Below, piece by piece: positions 31,401 through 39,968 of a stretch of 64,000 bases of DNA (position 1 is its first letter; every line of letters begins with the position of its first letter). Both the position numbers and the translations under genes were made by a program. Location of the stretch: positions 21,510 to 85,509 of the forward strand of contig PDIM01000041.1 in NCBI GenBank assembly GCA_002811675.1, read 5' to 3'. The notes beneath the pieces were generated by a model. It saw only the letters and a list, made by a program, of their open reading frames with translations. It did not search any database and had not been told where the DNA came from. The DNA comes from Ichthyosporea sp. XGB-2017a (lineage: Eukaryota > Opisthokonta > Ichthyosporea).

Positions 31401-34400
31401 TCTGAAGAAAAACGACAAAGGCTGCTTCTAAAAAGTACTTTGGACTTTTGGAGACATCGACATCTTTATCAAAGTTTTAATGTTTGGAAAGAATGGATTG
31501 TAGAACACAAAACTAACAGAGAAAAAATTACGAACGCCTTAACGTTATGGAAGTATAACAAACTGTCCTTGTTTTTCAGTGAATGGCGTTCATGGGCTGG
31601 TAAACACAAAGAAAAACGAATACTGTTAAACAAAAGTATCAATTATTTTCGAAACAGAGAACTTTGCGTGTGTTTTGAAAATTGGGCTGAATGGACAAAA
31701 GAAGAAAAAAGGCAAAAGCAAGTTCTTTCTAAAGCCGTTCATTTTTGTCGAAATAAGACATATTATTCATGTTTCACTTCATGGAGAGAATTTTCTCAGG
31801 AATCAATTAAAGAAAAGCAGATAATTGCTAAAGCTGTTTCCCACTGGAAGACCACGAGACTTGAATTTTCTTTTGAGCAATGGAAGCGGTGGACGCTAGA
31901 GGAAAAGTCCCAAAAGAGCATATTGGCAAATGCAATTCAACATTGGAAAAACAAAGAACTGCAACTGTATTTCCAAGTGTGGGTAGAATGGACCTCGAAC
32001 AAACGATCTGAGGCTAACAAACTGGCACGGGTGATTCAGTATTGGAAGTACAGGGAATTGAGCTCTTCCTTTCATATCTGGAGAGAGTGGACTCATGAAG
32101 AAATGAGACAAAAATATTTGTTAGAAAAATGCGTAAATATGTGGAGGCATAAGAAAGTAGTGTTTTTCTTTGAATATTGGTCGGAGTGGACATATAGGAA
32201 GAAAGAGAAGAAGCGGGTCCTTGGCCGAGCTGTTAAATGCTGGACAAACAAAATTCTCCTTGCGTCTCTGTACTCTTGGAAAGAGTGGGTAGCTGAAGAG
32301 AAGAGACAAAAGGAATTGCTCCGTAGAATAACAAGCTTTTGGAAAAATAGAACTCTAAGCAAAGCTTTTATCACATGGGCTGACTGGACCCACGAAAGAC
32401 TTACATTAAAGACAAATGAAGAGAAGGCGGAGGATTTCTATAGAGAAAGCCTCCTTCTTAAAGTTACCTTTGCATGGAAAGAGTACGCTCGCAGAGAGTT
32501 GACGTATGAGCAAAATTCTATCAAAGCACGAAATGTTTGCAGAGAAAATCTCATACACAGATATTTCTATCTGTGGGCCAAAAAATATAGCAACAAGTTG
32601 GAGCAAGATGGATTGTTGAGAACGGTTATGGTATTTTGGGTCCGCAAAACAGAAAAAGTATGCTTTAATGTTTTGAAATTAAATGCCCAGGAAAGAATAC
32701 ATACAAGGCATCAGTTTGGTATAGCCATTAAGTATCATCGAGAAGACTTACTATTTAAATGCTTTTCCGCTCTAAAGCAATTCAAGGACGTTGCCCAGAA
32801 AAAGAGAGACCTTTTAGAGCGTGCCTATGTCTTCTATTGCCAAAAACTGATAACAAAGTGTCGCTCAGCCTGGGAGAAGTGGTTAGCTCAAATGGTGAGC
32901 AAAAGAACTGCAGAACAAAAAGCTAAGCAGGCATTGATGTATTGGTTAAATGGAACACTTTTTAAAACATTTCAAATGTGGCGCAGCTATACGCAGACAG
33001 TGAATGAGATAAAACTCAACCATTTTAGTGCGTCTATAGAGAGATACAGAATGAAAAAAGCTCTTGCTGGTTTCAGGATGAATGTCAAGAAATACAAACG
33101 ACGACGGGTTTCAATTATGCAGACATTCTCTACGATTAATGATAATTTTAGACCTAAATGGGCAATGGAAAGGTGGAAAGAATTTATTCTGTATAGAAGA
33201 GGGAGAAGGGAATATGAAGAAGAGCGCCTTAAAAAATACAACCGATTATTTCTACGCCAATTGTTTAAGAAGTGGGAGCTCTCTGCGAGCAAGATAAAAT
33301 CTGAACGAATTATTCAAGAAAGAAATAGGGAGCTCAAAGTTGCAAAAGCTATCGCTTGCTGGAGCCAAAGGTCAATGGCCAAGGCATTTGGATCTTGGTT
33401 GGAGTTTGTGGATATACGTATTCAAAAGAAGAAAATAATACAGAAAGCCATCAATTTTTGGAAGCACTCAACGATCACTAATTGCTTTGAGGCGCTTAGG
33501 CATAATGTTTCACTCGAAAAGGAAACGCGAATGAAAGCGGCGAGCTTATGCATGAGTCATTGGGTCTCTGTTGAGAGGCGATGCTTCAATAAGCTGAAAA
33601 CAAATGTTCAAAATGCAAAGACGGCAAGAGTGAAGGCTCAAGAATTGCTTGATGGTAAATCGAAAGATTTGAAAATGAAGTGCATTGGTAAATGGCGAAG
33701 AATTGTAGACGAGGAAAATCTATATCGAAAAAAAATGGCGCAGTCTGTCTTGCATTGGGAAGGTGCAACAGTTTCTAAATGCTTTGTAAGTTGGGCGTGT
33801 TACATAACAGACCAAAAGCGTCATTTTAACCACGTTCTCGTGTTCATAAAAGGGCTGCGCAAACTGTACCTTTCCCATTATCTGAAGGAGTGGCGGAATG
33901 TTGTAAAAACGAGAAAAAGACTAGCCCTTCTTACGCTAAAAGCAATTGATCATAGCAACAAAGCCGCGAAGCTTATTGCACTGAAAGCATGGCTAACCCA
34001 GACACTAAACGCTCGGCAAAGGGAAGCAAGGGCCGCCAATATGGGGAAATCTAAATTTCTAGCAAAGAAAAGATTGACTTTGAATGCGTGGTTTGAGTAC
34101 ACTAAGTTGACAAAAGTGAGAAGAAATGAAATTTTTGAAACTGTTGCAAAGCGAAATTCGTCTATGAACCTTACTATCCATTTTCGAGCATGGGCAGAGA
34201 CGACGACAAAACGTAAATACCTAAAAATGTGGTCTAAGTACATTACTAAAAGAAGAGAGAAAAGGCTCAAAGTCGTGAAAGCCATTGCCTTTTCGAAACA
34301 GAATTCCCTTGAGATTGCCTTCGACAAGTGGATCTATGCCAAAAAAGCGTCCCTAGACAAAACTAGATATTTCTATGCGTGGGCTCACAAGTTTCACTTT

Positions 34401-35006
34401 AGTGAGAAAGAGAATCTACTTGTGCACGAATTTAGGAGGCACCAGTTGTTATATAGAACGATTCGAGACTGGAAAATGAGAGTTCACACTTCAAAGAAAG
34501 CTGTGGTTGAAAGAGAAAAGAAGGTAGATGAGCTTATTCGAGGAACTATTATGAAGCGGAGCTTTGCAGCATGGAAAAAAAGGGCTATTGGTTGCCAGGT
34601 AGCTGATTATTTTGAGGTGTCTCACCGCTTAAATTCTGCCTTTCAGGTGTGGAAAAGTAAGATGATCTATATTGAAGAGCTTTATGAAAAGAATATTCGA
34701 ATCATGAACAGAAATAGGCGGAAAAGGGCTTTTCAAAAGTGGAAAACTGAATACTCCAATAACTACAAAGGGGCCTCTTTTGCTGTCGAGAGGAACAGAA
34801 AGATTGCTTCAAAAGTTCTCGCGAAGTGGTCAGAAGCCGCGATCATCGAAAGTGAAATCTTCGAGAAGAAGATAATGTTTGCTGAAGAGTTTTGTCGCCT
34901 TAAGCACCTGGGGCAGTCATTTTTTGGCTGGCGAAAGGTTAGCGTTGCTGAATACATCATATCTCCTCAAAAGACAAAGAGGCGTTATTCATCGCCAGCT
35001 TTTTGA
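28461..35006 (+). CDS. SFI1-like: Giant SFI1-type centrin-binding repeat protein
   Basis: A 2181-residue protein encoded by one uninterrupted 6.5-kb exon. After ~370 non-repetitive residues, about 50 repeats of roughly 33 residues run to near the C-terminus. Each repeat has the SFI1 pattern of an Ala-Leu helix, then a small residue, Phe, x, x, Trp, Lys/Arg, x, Trp or aromatic, such as LSQCFQGWREW and LADAFYSWREW. In SFI1 each such helix binds one centrin, forming the filament of the spindle-pole-body half bridge in yeast and of centrioles in animals and protists. Human SFI1 is about 1240 residues with ~23 repeats. Repeats are most regular between residues ~440 and ~1300 and degenerate after that. 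The C-terminus QKTKRRYSSPAF includes a possible Ser-Pro phosphosite. A recent internal duplication is reported separately. Confidence 0.92.
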   Translation: MEYRRDLFGPVVNPRERDLETANIGYNDLVELSQKYHDLKRTHAKVDFEAWVDQNLLHRSATSRLGIEGSSEDLLTLSNSGISGYRLDNERSFADIVEEQSVPFVTKESSVARGKGSKPTTSSPRNSKRRGFMSVSSEKHEKITYKRDASGKYKVVKQIIAKDHDDRKITTPQRESKEEQVHPEKKNAVIPTTLRPFRSLKNSVLEIVMYIYEIEMVTDPCPDVNAVTFVRAFSEVMSREGISEEYHSSYFGELSDLINEWNSFHSNNMVTGTKKFALHIDPSSRNFHYVDKAPETALFPIKQLSSPDHVKTNFSPSFQTSPYYNESGYFSGGSIFVNADSSLSTRGAPMDEERLQQKVEIMERMASIFYKYSHMRPYFSRWQNQIEWASRETKLMGVAIGQWRDTSERMCFNAWLEYVQMCKRHKAITRKAVNMWCRRELSICFQALRDWVGIQKRNRKLIRNAVQHWKFGKLSQCFQGWREWKNDEKLKKKALRKSINWWKSKELTECFSIWRNWVLERKREKRIIQRAIQHWKYKELSECFHQWREWTEDEKIVRENSLHAIEHWKNSKLQYFFNWWVNWVEGRKNKRILMNKAVNYFRNKELSDAFYSWLDWVEEEKRIKDICLKALEMWKYSKLGQAFAEWKEWTEAKKRKRMLLSKALNYFKFQTLADAFYSWREWIEEEKRIKDICLKALNMWKYSKLSQAFAGWREWTSTKKRKRILLSKALNYFKSQTLADAFYSWREWVQEEKDVQRKLKNAVQMWKYRSLQDCFDIWKEWAQNNFRKRKLLEKGVNFFKNKELSSCFYIWKEWVEEEKHQKVTLRMVLDIWRERKLQSCFDVWKEWVKNEKRSKEISLRALNFFRDKEMSHAFYTWREWTKEEIEFREKVTKAMNYWKNSELYQFFLKWRKYVEDKKRIEVFSASAIEWWTNGSMTKSFAKWRVWVKYKKEKREKLRWIGNFAFLKSLSRCFYAWRDWASEEKRQRLLLKSTLDFWRHRHLYQSFNVWKEWIVEHKTNREKITNALTLWKYNKLSLFFSEWRSWAGKHKEKRILLNKSINYFRNRELCVCFENWAEWTKEEKRQKQVLSKAVHFCRNKTYYSCFTSWREFSQESIKEKQIIAKAVSHWKTTRLEFSFEQWKRWTLEEKSQKSILANAIQHWKNKELQLYFQVWVEWTSNKRSEANKLARVIQYWKYRELSSSFHIWREWTHEEMRQKYLLEKCVNMWRHKKVVFFFEYWSEWTYRKKEKKRVLGRAVKCWTNKILLASLYSWKEWVAEEKRQKELLRRITSFWKNRTLSKAFITWADWTHERLTLKTNEEKAEDFYRESLLLKVTFAWKEYARRELTYEQNSIKARNVCRENLIHRYFYLWAKKYSNKLEQDGLLRTVMVFWVRKTEKVCFNVLKLNAQERIHTRHQFGIAIKYHREDLLFKCFSALKQFKDVAQKKRDLLERAYVFYCQKLITKCRSAWEKWLAQMVSKRTAEQKAKQALMYWLNGTLFKTFQMWRSYTQTVNEIKLNHFSASIERYRMKKALAGFRMNVKKYKRRRVSIMQTFSTINDNFRPKWAMERWKEFILYRRGRREYEEERLKKYNRLFLRQLFKKWELSASKIKSERIIQERNRELKVAKAIACWSQRSMAKAFGSWLEFVDIRIQKKKIIQKAINFWKHSTITNCFEALRHNVSLEKETRMKAASLCMSHWVSVERRCFNKLKTNVQNAKTARVKAQELLDGKSKDLKMKCIGKWRRIVDEENLYRKKMAQSVLHWEGATVSKCFVSWACYITDQKRHFNHVLVFIKGLRKLYLSHYLKEWRNVVKTRKRLALLTLKAIDHSNKAAKLIALKAWLTQTLNARQREARAANMGKSKFLAKKRLTLNAWFEYTKLTKVRRNEIFETVAKRNSSMNLTIHFRAWAETTTKRKYLKMWSKYITKRREKRLKVVKAIAFSKQNSLEIAFDKWIYAKKASLDKTRYFYAWAHKFHFSEKENLLVHEFRRHQLLYRTIRDWKMRVHTSKKAVVEREKKVDELIRGTIMKRSFAAWKKRAIGCQVADYFEVSHRLNSAFQVWKSKMIYIEELYEKNIRIMNRNRRKRAFQKWKTEYSNNYKGASFAVERNRKIASKVLAKWSEAAIIESEIFEKKIMFAEEFCRLKHLGQSFFGWRKVSVAEYIISPQKTKRRYSSPAF
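30282..30710 (+). repeat. Tandem 198-bp (66-residue) duplication inside the SFI1-like gene
   Basis: Copies begin at 30282, 30480 and, partially, 30678, with an exact period of 198 bp. The stretch encoding EEEKRIKDICLKAL is identical at nucleotide level between the first two copies. The unit spans two SFI1 repeats, so the array grows in pairs. Confidence 0.85.
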
Positions 35007-35798
35007 AGCTGAAGAAAGGTAGCGAAAGGCTTTAAATGGTCGGTGAATAGCCATCACATGTCAATAAAGAAACACAGTAAGCAAAGAAGAAGGGTTTCGT
35101 ACCGTACATGATACAACTATAAACTCCAAGGGATAAACTCGACGACAAAAGCTAATTTTGCAATTTCCCCTCGCAAGTCGTAATTTCCGTAGTTCGTGCT
35201 TTATAATGTGAAATCCGATGAAGTGAAAGCAGAAATATTTGGCGGGAAAACTGCAAATACAAAAAAAGGCGGGAATTAACGGTGACTCCTGTGAATCAAC
35301 TACACCAACACTGAAATCCTCACCCACCAACAACAACACCAGTCAAGCAGTCAATTTGAGTGCTTCACCCGCCGCTGTAACGTGGGCATGTCGAAGGGTT
35401 TGGGTGGGGGCCGCTGGTGTTTCAATAAAGACAACAACATTTTGGGCTAGCTGGGTCTTCCTCCGCGGCTTGCCTTCCTTTACTGGATGTCTTGATTCAT
35501 TTGGGCAATGGATTGGGGGGATTAGGGTTGTTTTCCCGCCCTTTTTTGTGTTTGTAATTTTTTGGCGGGAATTATTTTTTTGATGTTGAGTGCATCTATT
35601 TTTTTATTCCTATAAAATAACGGGGATTTGATAATTTGGCCACCGGTTCATGCCTGATTTATATTTTTTATTTTTTATAAAAATCAGAGTTTTGCGAACT
35701 TCTTTTTCTTTTTTTTTTTATCTTTTGGTTTTTTATCTTTTGGTTTTTGTTTTTCGTTTTTTTCGTTTTTTTCGTTTCTTCGTTTCTTTTTTTTTTTT

Positions 35799-35842
35799 GA
35801 TTTGCAATTCTCAAGGGATTTGGATTTATATGTTGTTTTTTT
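35799..35842 (+). repeat. 44-bp copy immediately left of the gap
   Basis: Identical over 44 bases to 36762-36805 on the other side of the N run, beginning GATTTGCAATTCTCAAGGG. T-rich TTTTTTCG repeats precede both copies. The arrangement suggests that the two contig ends overlap. Confidence 0.95.
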
Positions 35843-36721
35843 NNNNNNNNNNNNNNNNNNNNNNNNNNNNNNNNNNNNNNNNNNNNNNNNNNNNNNNNNN
35901 NNNNNNNNNNNNNNNNNNNNNNNNNNNNNNNNNNNNNNNNNNNNNNNNNNNNNNNNNNNNNNNNNNNNNNNNNNNNNNNNNNNNNNNNNNNNNNNNNNNN
36001 NNNNNNNNNNNNNNNNNNNNNNNNNNNNNNNNNNNNNNNNNNNNNNNNNNNNNNNNNNNNNNNNNNNNNNNNNNNNNNNNNNNNNNNNNNNNNNNNNNNN
36101 NNNNNNNNNNNNNNNNNNNNNNNNNNNNNNNNNNNNNNNNNNNNNNNNNNNNNNNNNNNNNNNNNNNNNNNNNNNNNNNNNNNNNNNNNNNNNNNNNNNN
36201 NNNNNNNNNNNNNNNNNNNNNNNNNNNNNNNNNNNNNNNNNNNNNNNNNNNNNNNNNNNNNNNNNNNNNNNNNNNNNNNNNNNNNNNNNNNNNNNNNNNN
36301 NNNNNNNNNNNNNNNNNNNNNNNNNNNNNNNNNNNNNNNNNNNNNNNNNNNNNNNNNNNNNNNNNNNNNNNNNNNNNNNNNNNNNNNNNNNNNNNNNNNN
36401 NNNNNNNNNNNNNNNNNNNNNNNNNNNNNNNNNNNNNNNNNNNNNNNNNNNNNNNNNNNNNNNNNNNNNNNNNNNNNNNNNNNNNNNNNNNNNNNNNNNN
36501 NNNNNNNNNNNNNNNNNNNNNNNNNNNNNNNNNNNNNNNNNNNNNNNNNNNNNNNNNNNNNNNNNNNNNNNNNNNNNNNNNNNNNNNNNNNNNNNNNNNN
36601 NNNNNNNNNNNNNNNNNNNNNNNNNNNNNNNNNNNNNNNNNNNNNNNNNNNNNNNNNNNNNNNNNNNNNNNNNNNNNNNNNNNNNNNNNNNNNNNNNNNN
36701 NNNNNNNNNNNNNNNNNNNNN
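35843..36721. other. Assembly gap (879 N) between duplicated ends
   Basis: Undetermined bases between two identical 44-bp ends. The N length is probably an estimate. The true gap may be zero or a tandem repeat. Confidence 0.98.
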
Positions 36722-36761
36722 TTTTTCGTTTTTTTCGTTTTTTCTTTTCTTTTTTTTTTTT

Positions 36762-36805
36762 GATTTGCAATTCTCAAGGGATTTGGATTTATATGTTGTT
36801 TTTTT
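36762..36805 (+). repeat. 44-bp copy immediately right of the gap
   Basis: Identical to 35799-35842. See the left copy. Confidence 0.95.
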
Positions 36806-36947
36806 ATGCCCCGATTTCAATTGATATTCATATCCTGGTGGTTTTTATTCAGACTTATCAAAAAGCGAGAAACTGCGGGCGAGCGGCAATAAAATTGGCA
36901 GCAAAAAGCACTTGTAGTTGATACTGTATCGTAGAATCAGAATCAGG

Positions 36948-37529
36948 ATGAGTCAAGCTGGAGAGAATATGCTTATGGAGCGAGTCCACTTCAATAAGGA
37001 AAATGTAAACGATAATGTCGTTGGAGAGTTGCATCTGGTTGGGAAACCACTTCAACAAGCAACGGGAAGCACTTCTCTTAACAGCAGCCATAGCACGTGT
37101 AGCCCCACATTTGAGGAAGATAAAGAAAATGTGTATGGGAATGAAGAAAAGGTTTACACATCAATGGCACAGGGAAAGACTACCAAAGATTCGACGTTGA
37201 CTACACCTAGGGAAGTTTTACGAAAACGGCCAGTGGCTGTGTTTAAGGAAAAGCATGTTTCTTGTGCTACTGCTGCACCTCCACCCACCCCCGCTACTGT
37301 TGAAAAGCCTCAGAGAAAACTCTTGAAGCGGGACACAACAGGGGGGCTTAAAGTAACATATGAGGAAGAGGAAGAAAACTCTTTAATCAAAGCTAGCTAT
37401 GAGACTTGTCGGAAGTTTATTGGAACGGGGAATTTTGGGTCGAAAATATCCTTTGCTACTCTTCCACGACACGAAATAACCAAATACCCTCCTGGTACTT
37501 CCTCCTCCTTAAGCTATAACCTCTTTTAA
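36948..37529 (+). CDS. Small disordered protein with two KEN boxes and RxxL motifs (possible cell-cycle protein)
   Basis: A 193-residue single-exon protein I do not recognise. The start is the ATG at 36948; the frame continues upstream only through a non-ATG codon. It has low-complexity Ser/Thr/Pro character and no predicted fold. Two KEN boxes occur at residues 17-19 (FNKENVND) and 59-61 (EDKENVYG). Two RxxL sequences, REVL (88-91) and RKLL (123-126), occur with basic surroundings. TP sites at 86-87 and 114-115 could be CDK targets. KEN and RxxL motifs are recognised by the anaphase-promoting complex, so regulated destruction in mitosis is a reasonable inference. The C-terminal GTGNFGSKISFATLPRHEI block may be a conserved binding motif. 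It lies downstream of the SFI1-like gene on the same strand and converges on the next gene. AATAAA signals occur at 37592-37600. Confidence 0.7.
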   Translation: MSQAGENMLMERVHFNKENVNDNVVGELHLVGKPLQQATGSTSLNSSHSTCSPTFEEDKENVYGNEEKVYTSMAQGKTTKDSTLTTPREVLRKRPVAVFKEKHVSCATAAPPPTPATVEKPQRKLLKRDTTGGLKVTYEEEEENSLIKASYETCRKFIGTGNFGSKISFATLPRHEITKYPPGTSSSLSYNLF

Positions 37530-37627
37530 GTTTCTCCTTATACGTACCCTTTTATTTCGTACTGTACATAAAAGAAAGCTAGTTGCACTGTAATAAATAA
37601 AACTTCTACTCCCAAATGTCATGACAG

Positions 37628-38935
37628 TCAGGCAACCTTATCGATAGAAGGCTCATTCACAATAGCTCTCACACCGGTCTTGAGCTTTCGAGCAAATTGA
37701 GCACCTAAAGAACTTACTAAGACATTCTTTTCTTCCAACCACCGGGCCATCATTTCGACAATTTTCGCTTTTCCCCATCCCTTTTCAATACCACAATAGT
37801 TCTCCTGCAGTAGCCCCACCCGGAAGAGCTGTAACTTCATTTGCCTAACAAGCACTAGTCCTAAAATCCCTTTAATAAATAATTTAGAAGAATAGATTGC
37901 CCTAGTCCTTTTCATTGAATTTGCTCTCAATGGAAAGCAAAGGAGTTTGCAAATCAGACCTATTGGAAAGTCCACAAAGAAAGAGTTGACGCAGAAAAAG
38001 GCAGAAGAAAGAACAGCTACATTTAACAGCAAGTCCCACTTTAGCTTTCCTTTCATTAAGGTCTGAATATTTGCCTCTTGCTGAGCAAAAAGAGCACGCT
38101 GATGCTCGGAATCCGCCTTGTACTGGAGGATACAAGCTTCTAGAAGCTCCCTTCCCTCCTTCAGGGCTTTCTCAACTCTACTAGTGCGGGCAGACTGACT
38201 CGCAGCATTTTCCTGCAGAGTTTGTACGGTATTTTTCAATGATTTGATTTTACGTTGCTGGTGGCTAGCATGTTGATTTAGCCACTCGATGGCCTTTTTA
38301 CCCTTTTCCGCTAAGTTTGCAATTTCTCTGTGCCTAACAACATTTGACATGTTAATTACATAGTTAATTTGATTAAGCTGCATGTTAGCTTCATTGATTT
38401 TTTGTTGCTTAACAAATAGGCCTTGGAGTCTGTGAAGGAGCTGGGCCTGAGTTGAGCAAACAGCGTCACTCCCCAAAACGTGCTCAATTTGATCACCCTC
38501 GAGAAGATCTGCTGAAGGATTGGCCAGTAAGCTTTGAAGCTGATTTGTGACTTCTTTTCCTTTGCTCAAGAGTTTGCAAAAGTTACTATACGCCGAAAAC
38601 TCTCCGCAGTCCAATTTTTCCTTGGTAGCTTTTGACGACCCAACAGAACCTCCAACGAACAATAGTTCTTCCCAAGTCCCTTGACATTTGGATTGGAGCG
38701 AACGAGACCGACTTCCTCCTAGTCCCCGGGACACAGAACGTGAAAGGGGCGTGCTATTCAAAGACCTGGATCTTTCCCTAAAGTGCATAATTCGCTCTCT
38801 CCTTTCCGATGCATACGGAGAATGCGAAATATAATGTCTGTATGCGTTGGTTTTGACCGGGGAGCCTTGGGGGGTTCTGTACGAATCACATGATTCCTCC
38901 AGAGGAGAGGACCCTTCTTGGAGTGAGGTAACCAT
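37628..38935 (-). CDS. Coiled-coil protein with internal hydrophobic segment, unknown
   Basis: A 435-residue single-exon protein started at the ATG at 38935. The N-terminal ~100 residues are Ser/Arg-rich with several TP and SP sites (RTPQGSP, LNSTPLSRS). The middle (about 110-300) is helical with heptad-like stretches such as LEKALKEGRELLEACILQY-type sequence, suggesting a coiled coil. Around residues 300-335 a hydrophobic stretch (LLLNVAVLSSAFFCVNSFF and FPIGLICKLLCFPL) could be one or two membrane spans. A further mildly hydrophobic segment and a basic C-terminus follow. No family is recognised. One possibility is a membrane-anchored coiled-coil protein of an organelle or the nuclear envelope. 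It converges on the KEN-box gene with 98 bp between stops. Confidence 0.7.
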   Translation of the reverse strand: MVTSLQEGSSPLEESCDSYRTPQGSPVKTNAYRHYISHSPYASERRERIMHFRERSRSLNSTPLSRSVSRGLGGSRSRSLQSKCQGTWEELLFVGGSVGSSKATKEKLDCGEFSAYSNFCKLLSKGKEVTNQLQSLLANPSADLLEGDQIEHVLGSDAVCSTQAQLLHRLQGLFVKQQKINEANMQLNQINYVINMSNVVRHREIANLAEKGKKAIEWLNQHASHQQRKIKSLKNTVQTLQENAASQSARTSRVEKALKEGRELLEACILQYKADSEHQRALFAQQEANIQTLMKGKLKWDLLLNVAVLSSAFFCVNSFFVDFPIGLICKLLCFPLRANSMKRTRAIYSSKLFIKGILGLVLVRQMKLQLFRVGLLQENYCGIEKGWGKAKIVEMMARWLEEKNVLVSSLGAQFARKLKTGVRAIVNEPSIDKVA

Positions 38936-39431
38936 AGCCTCCCCTATATATATGTATATCCTCAAACTCAATGAACAGTTAGCTAATCTCCTCTCAATCA
39001 GTTAAGCCCAAACATCAAAAGCCTAAAGGAAATAGAAACCACTAAACAATAATAAACGGGAAGCAGCGAGTCCCCTGAGGGGCGGCCCTGGCTTGGATCA
39101 TGATGGCAAAAATTTCAAAAATGCAGTGCTCGCTCCTCTTATTGTACTTCTTTTTCTTCACCTTTTTTTGTTCCTTTTTTTTTTGACGGCCCCCAGCCCC
39201 CAGGGGAGTCGGGACTCGGGAGTCGGGGGACGCGGGACTTTTGAGTTTTGCAGTCCTTTTATTTTTTTAAAAAAATGCGCTTTTGGATTCTCTCCCTGTT
39301 TGTGAATTTATGGTTTCTGTACGAGTGAGTTCTAGTAGTTGGAAACAATAGGCAATGTCTAAGATACTAGCATTGATTGAAGGTTAAGAATTCAGGTTTG
39401 GAATCATAATATAGTAAAGTAGATCAGTCTG
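38936..39431. promoter_or_regulatory. Divergent promoter region
   Basis: About 500 bp between the leftward coiled-coil gene and the rightward 87-residue orphan. It is T-rich at 39160-39185, with a G/C-rich block at 39186-39240. No clear core element is visible. Confidence 0.4.
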
Positions 39432-39787
39432 ATGGAGGGGGTGGGCACAAGTGAGGATAAAGGCCTTCCGGAACTGGTCAACGATGTACAGCTGGCTATT
39501 GAGGAGCTTCATAGTGAGGTGTTTCGATTCCAGAAGAACATTGTACGGGTTGTAGAGTATCAGGAAAGCCTGTGTGAAGTATGCGAAGTATGGGTAAGTA
39601 GAAAAAAGCCTTTGGTTGTTTTCATTCACCTATTGTGGATGATTTACTAAAATTTACATCATTTCTTGTCCTTTGGTGACAATAGTCTACATGGTTGAAG
39701 AATTCTCAATCTATGACACAATACCGCCGAAAATATGATGCATCTTCTACAGTGAATGAAGAGATTAAATTAATAAACAAAAAGTAA
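39432..39787 (+). CDS. Small two-exon helical protein, 87 residues, unknown
   Basis: Exon 1 is 39432-39593 and exon 2 is 39686-39787, joined in phase 0 by a GTAAGT donor and an AATAG acceptor. The product is acidic at the N-terminus and then mostly alpha-helical (LVNDVQLAIEELHSEVFRFQ, VVEYQESLCEVCEVW), ending in TVNEEIKLINKK. Its size and heptad-like pattern resemble small coiled-coil subunits of kinetochore or lysosome-positioning complexes, but no family can be named. The open frame, clean splice sites and 3' polyadenylation context support a real gene. Confidence 0.55.
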
Positions 39788-39968
39788 TGCTACACCCAAT
39801 AGCCTTCTCTGTGCTACATATATGTTTTATTTAAGTTTTATGCCAGATGTGATACATATATTGAAAAAAAATCCCCCAAAAACAAAATGCTTTCGTCTCA
39901 TTAAAATTTTAAAGGGTATTTATGTGCGAACAAAGAAGGAAAATAAACGCTTTTCGAGATTCGGGACT

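Larger units (their letters stand above)
35007..36947. other. Intergenic region with poly-T tracts and a gap
   Basis: It contains the SFI1-like 3' end (AATAAAG near 35063), no supported gene, and from 35690 a T-rich tract that runs into an assembly gap. Long frames through it exist only because N and T-rich sequence lack stop codons. Confidence 0.6.

Noticed and set aside
35650-36921. Long frames through the second gap on both strands
   Set aside because: They run through N and T-rich repeats. The flanking parts are the same duplicated 44-bp sequence.
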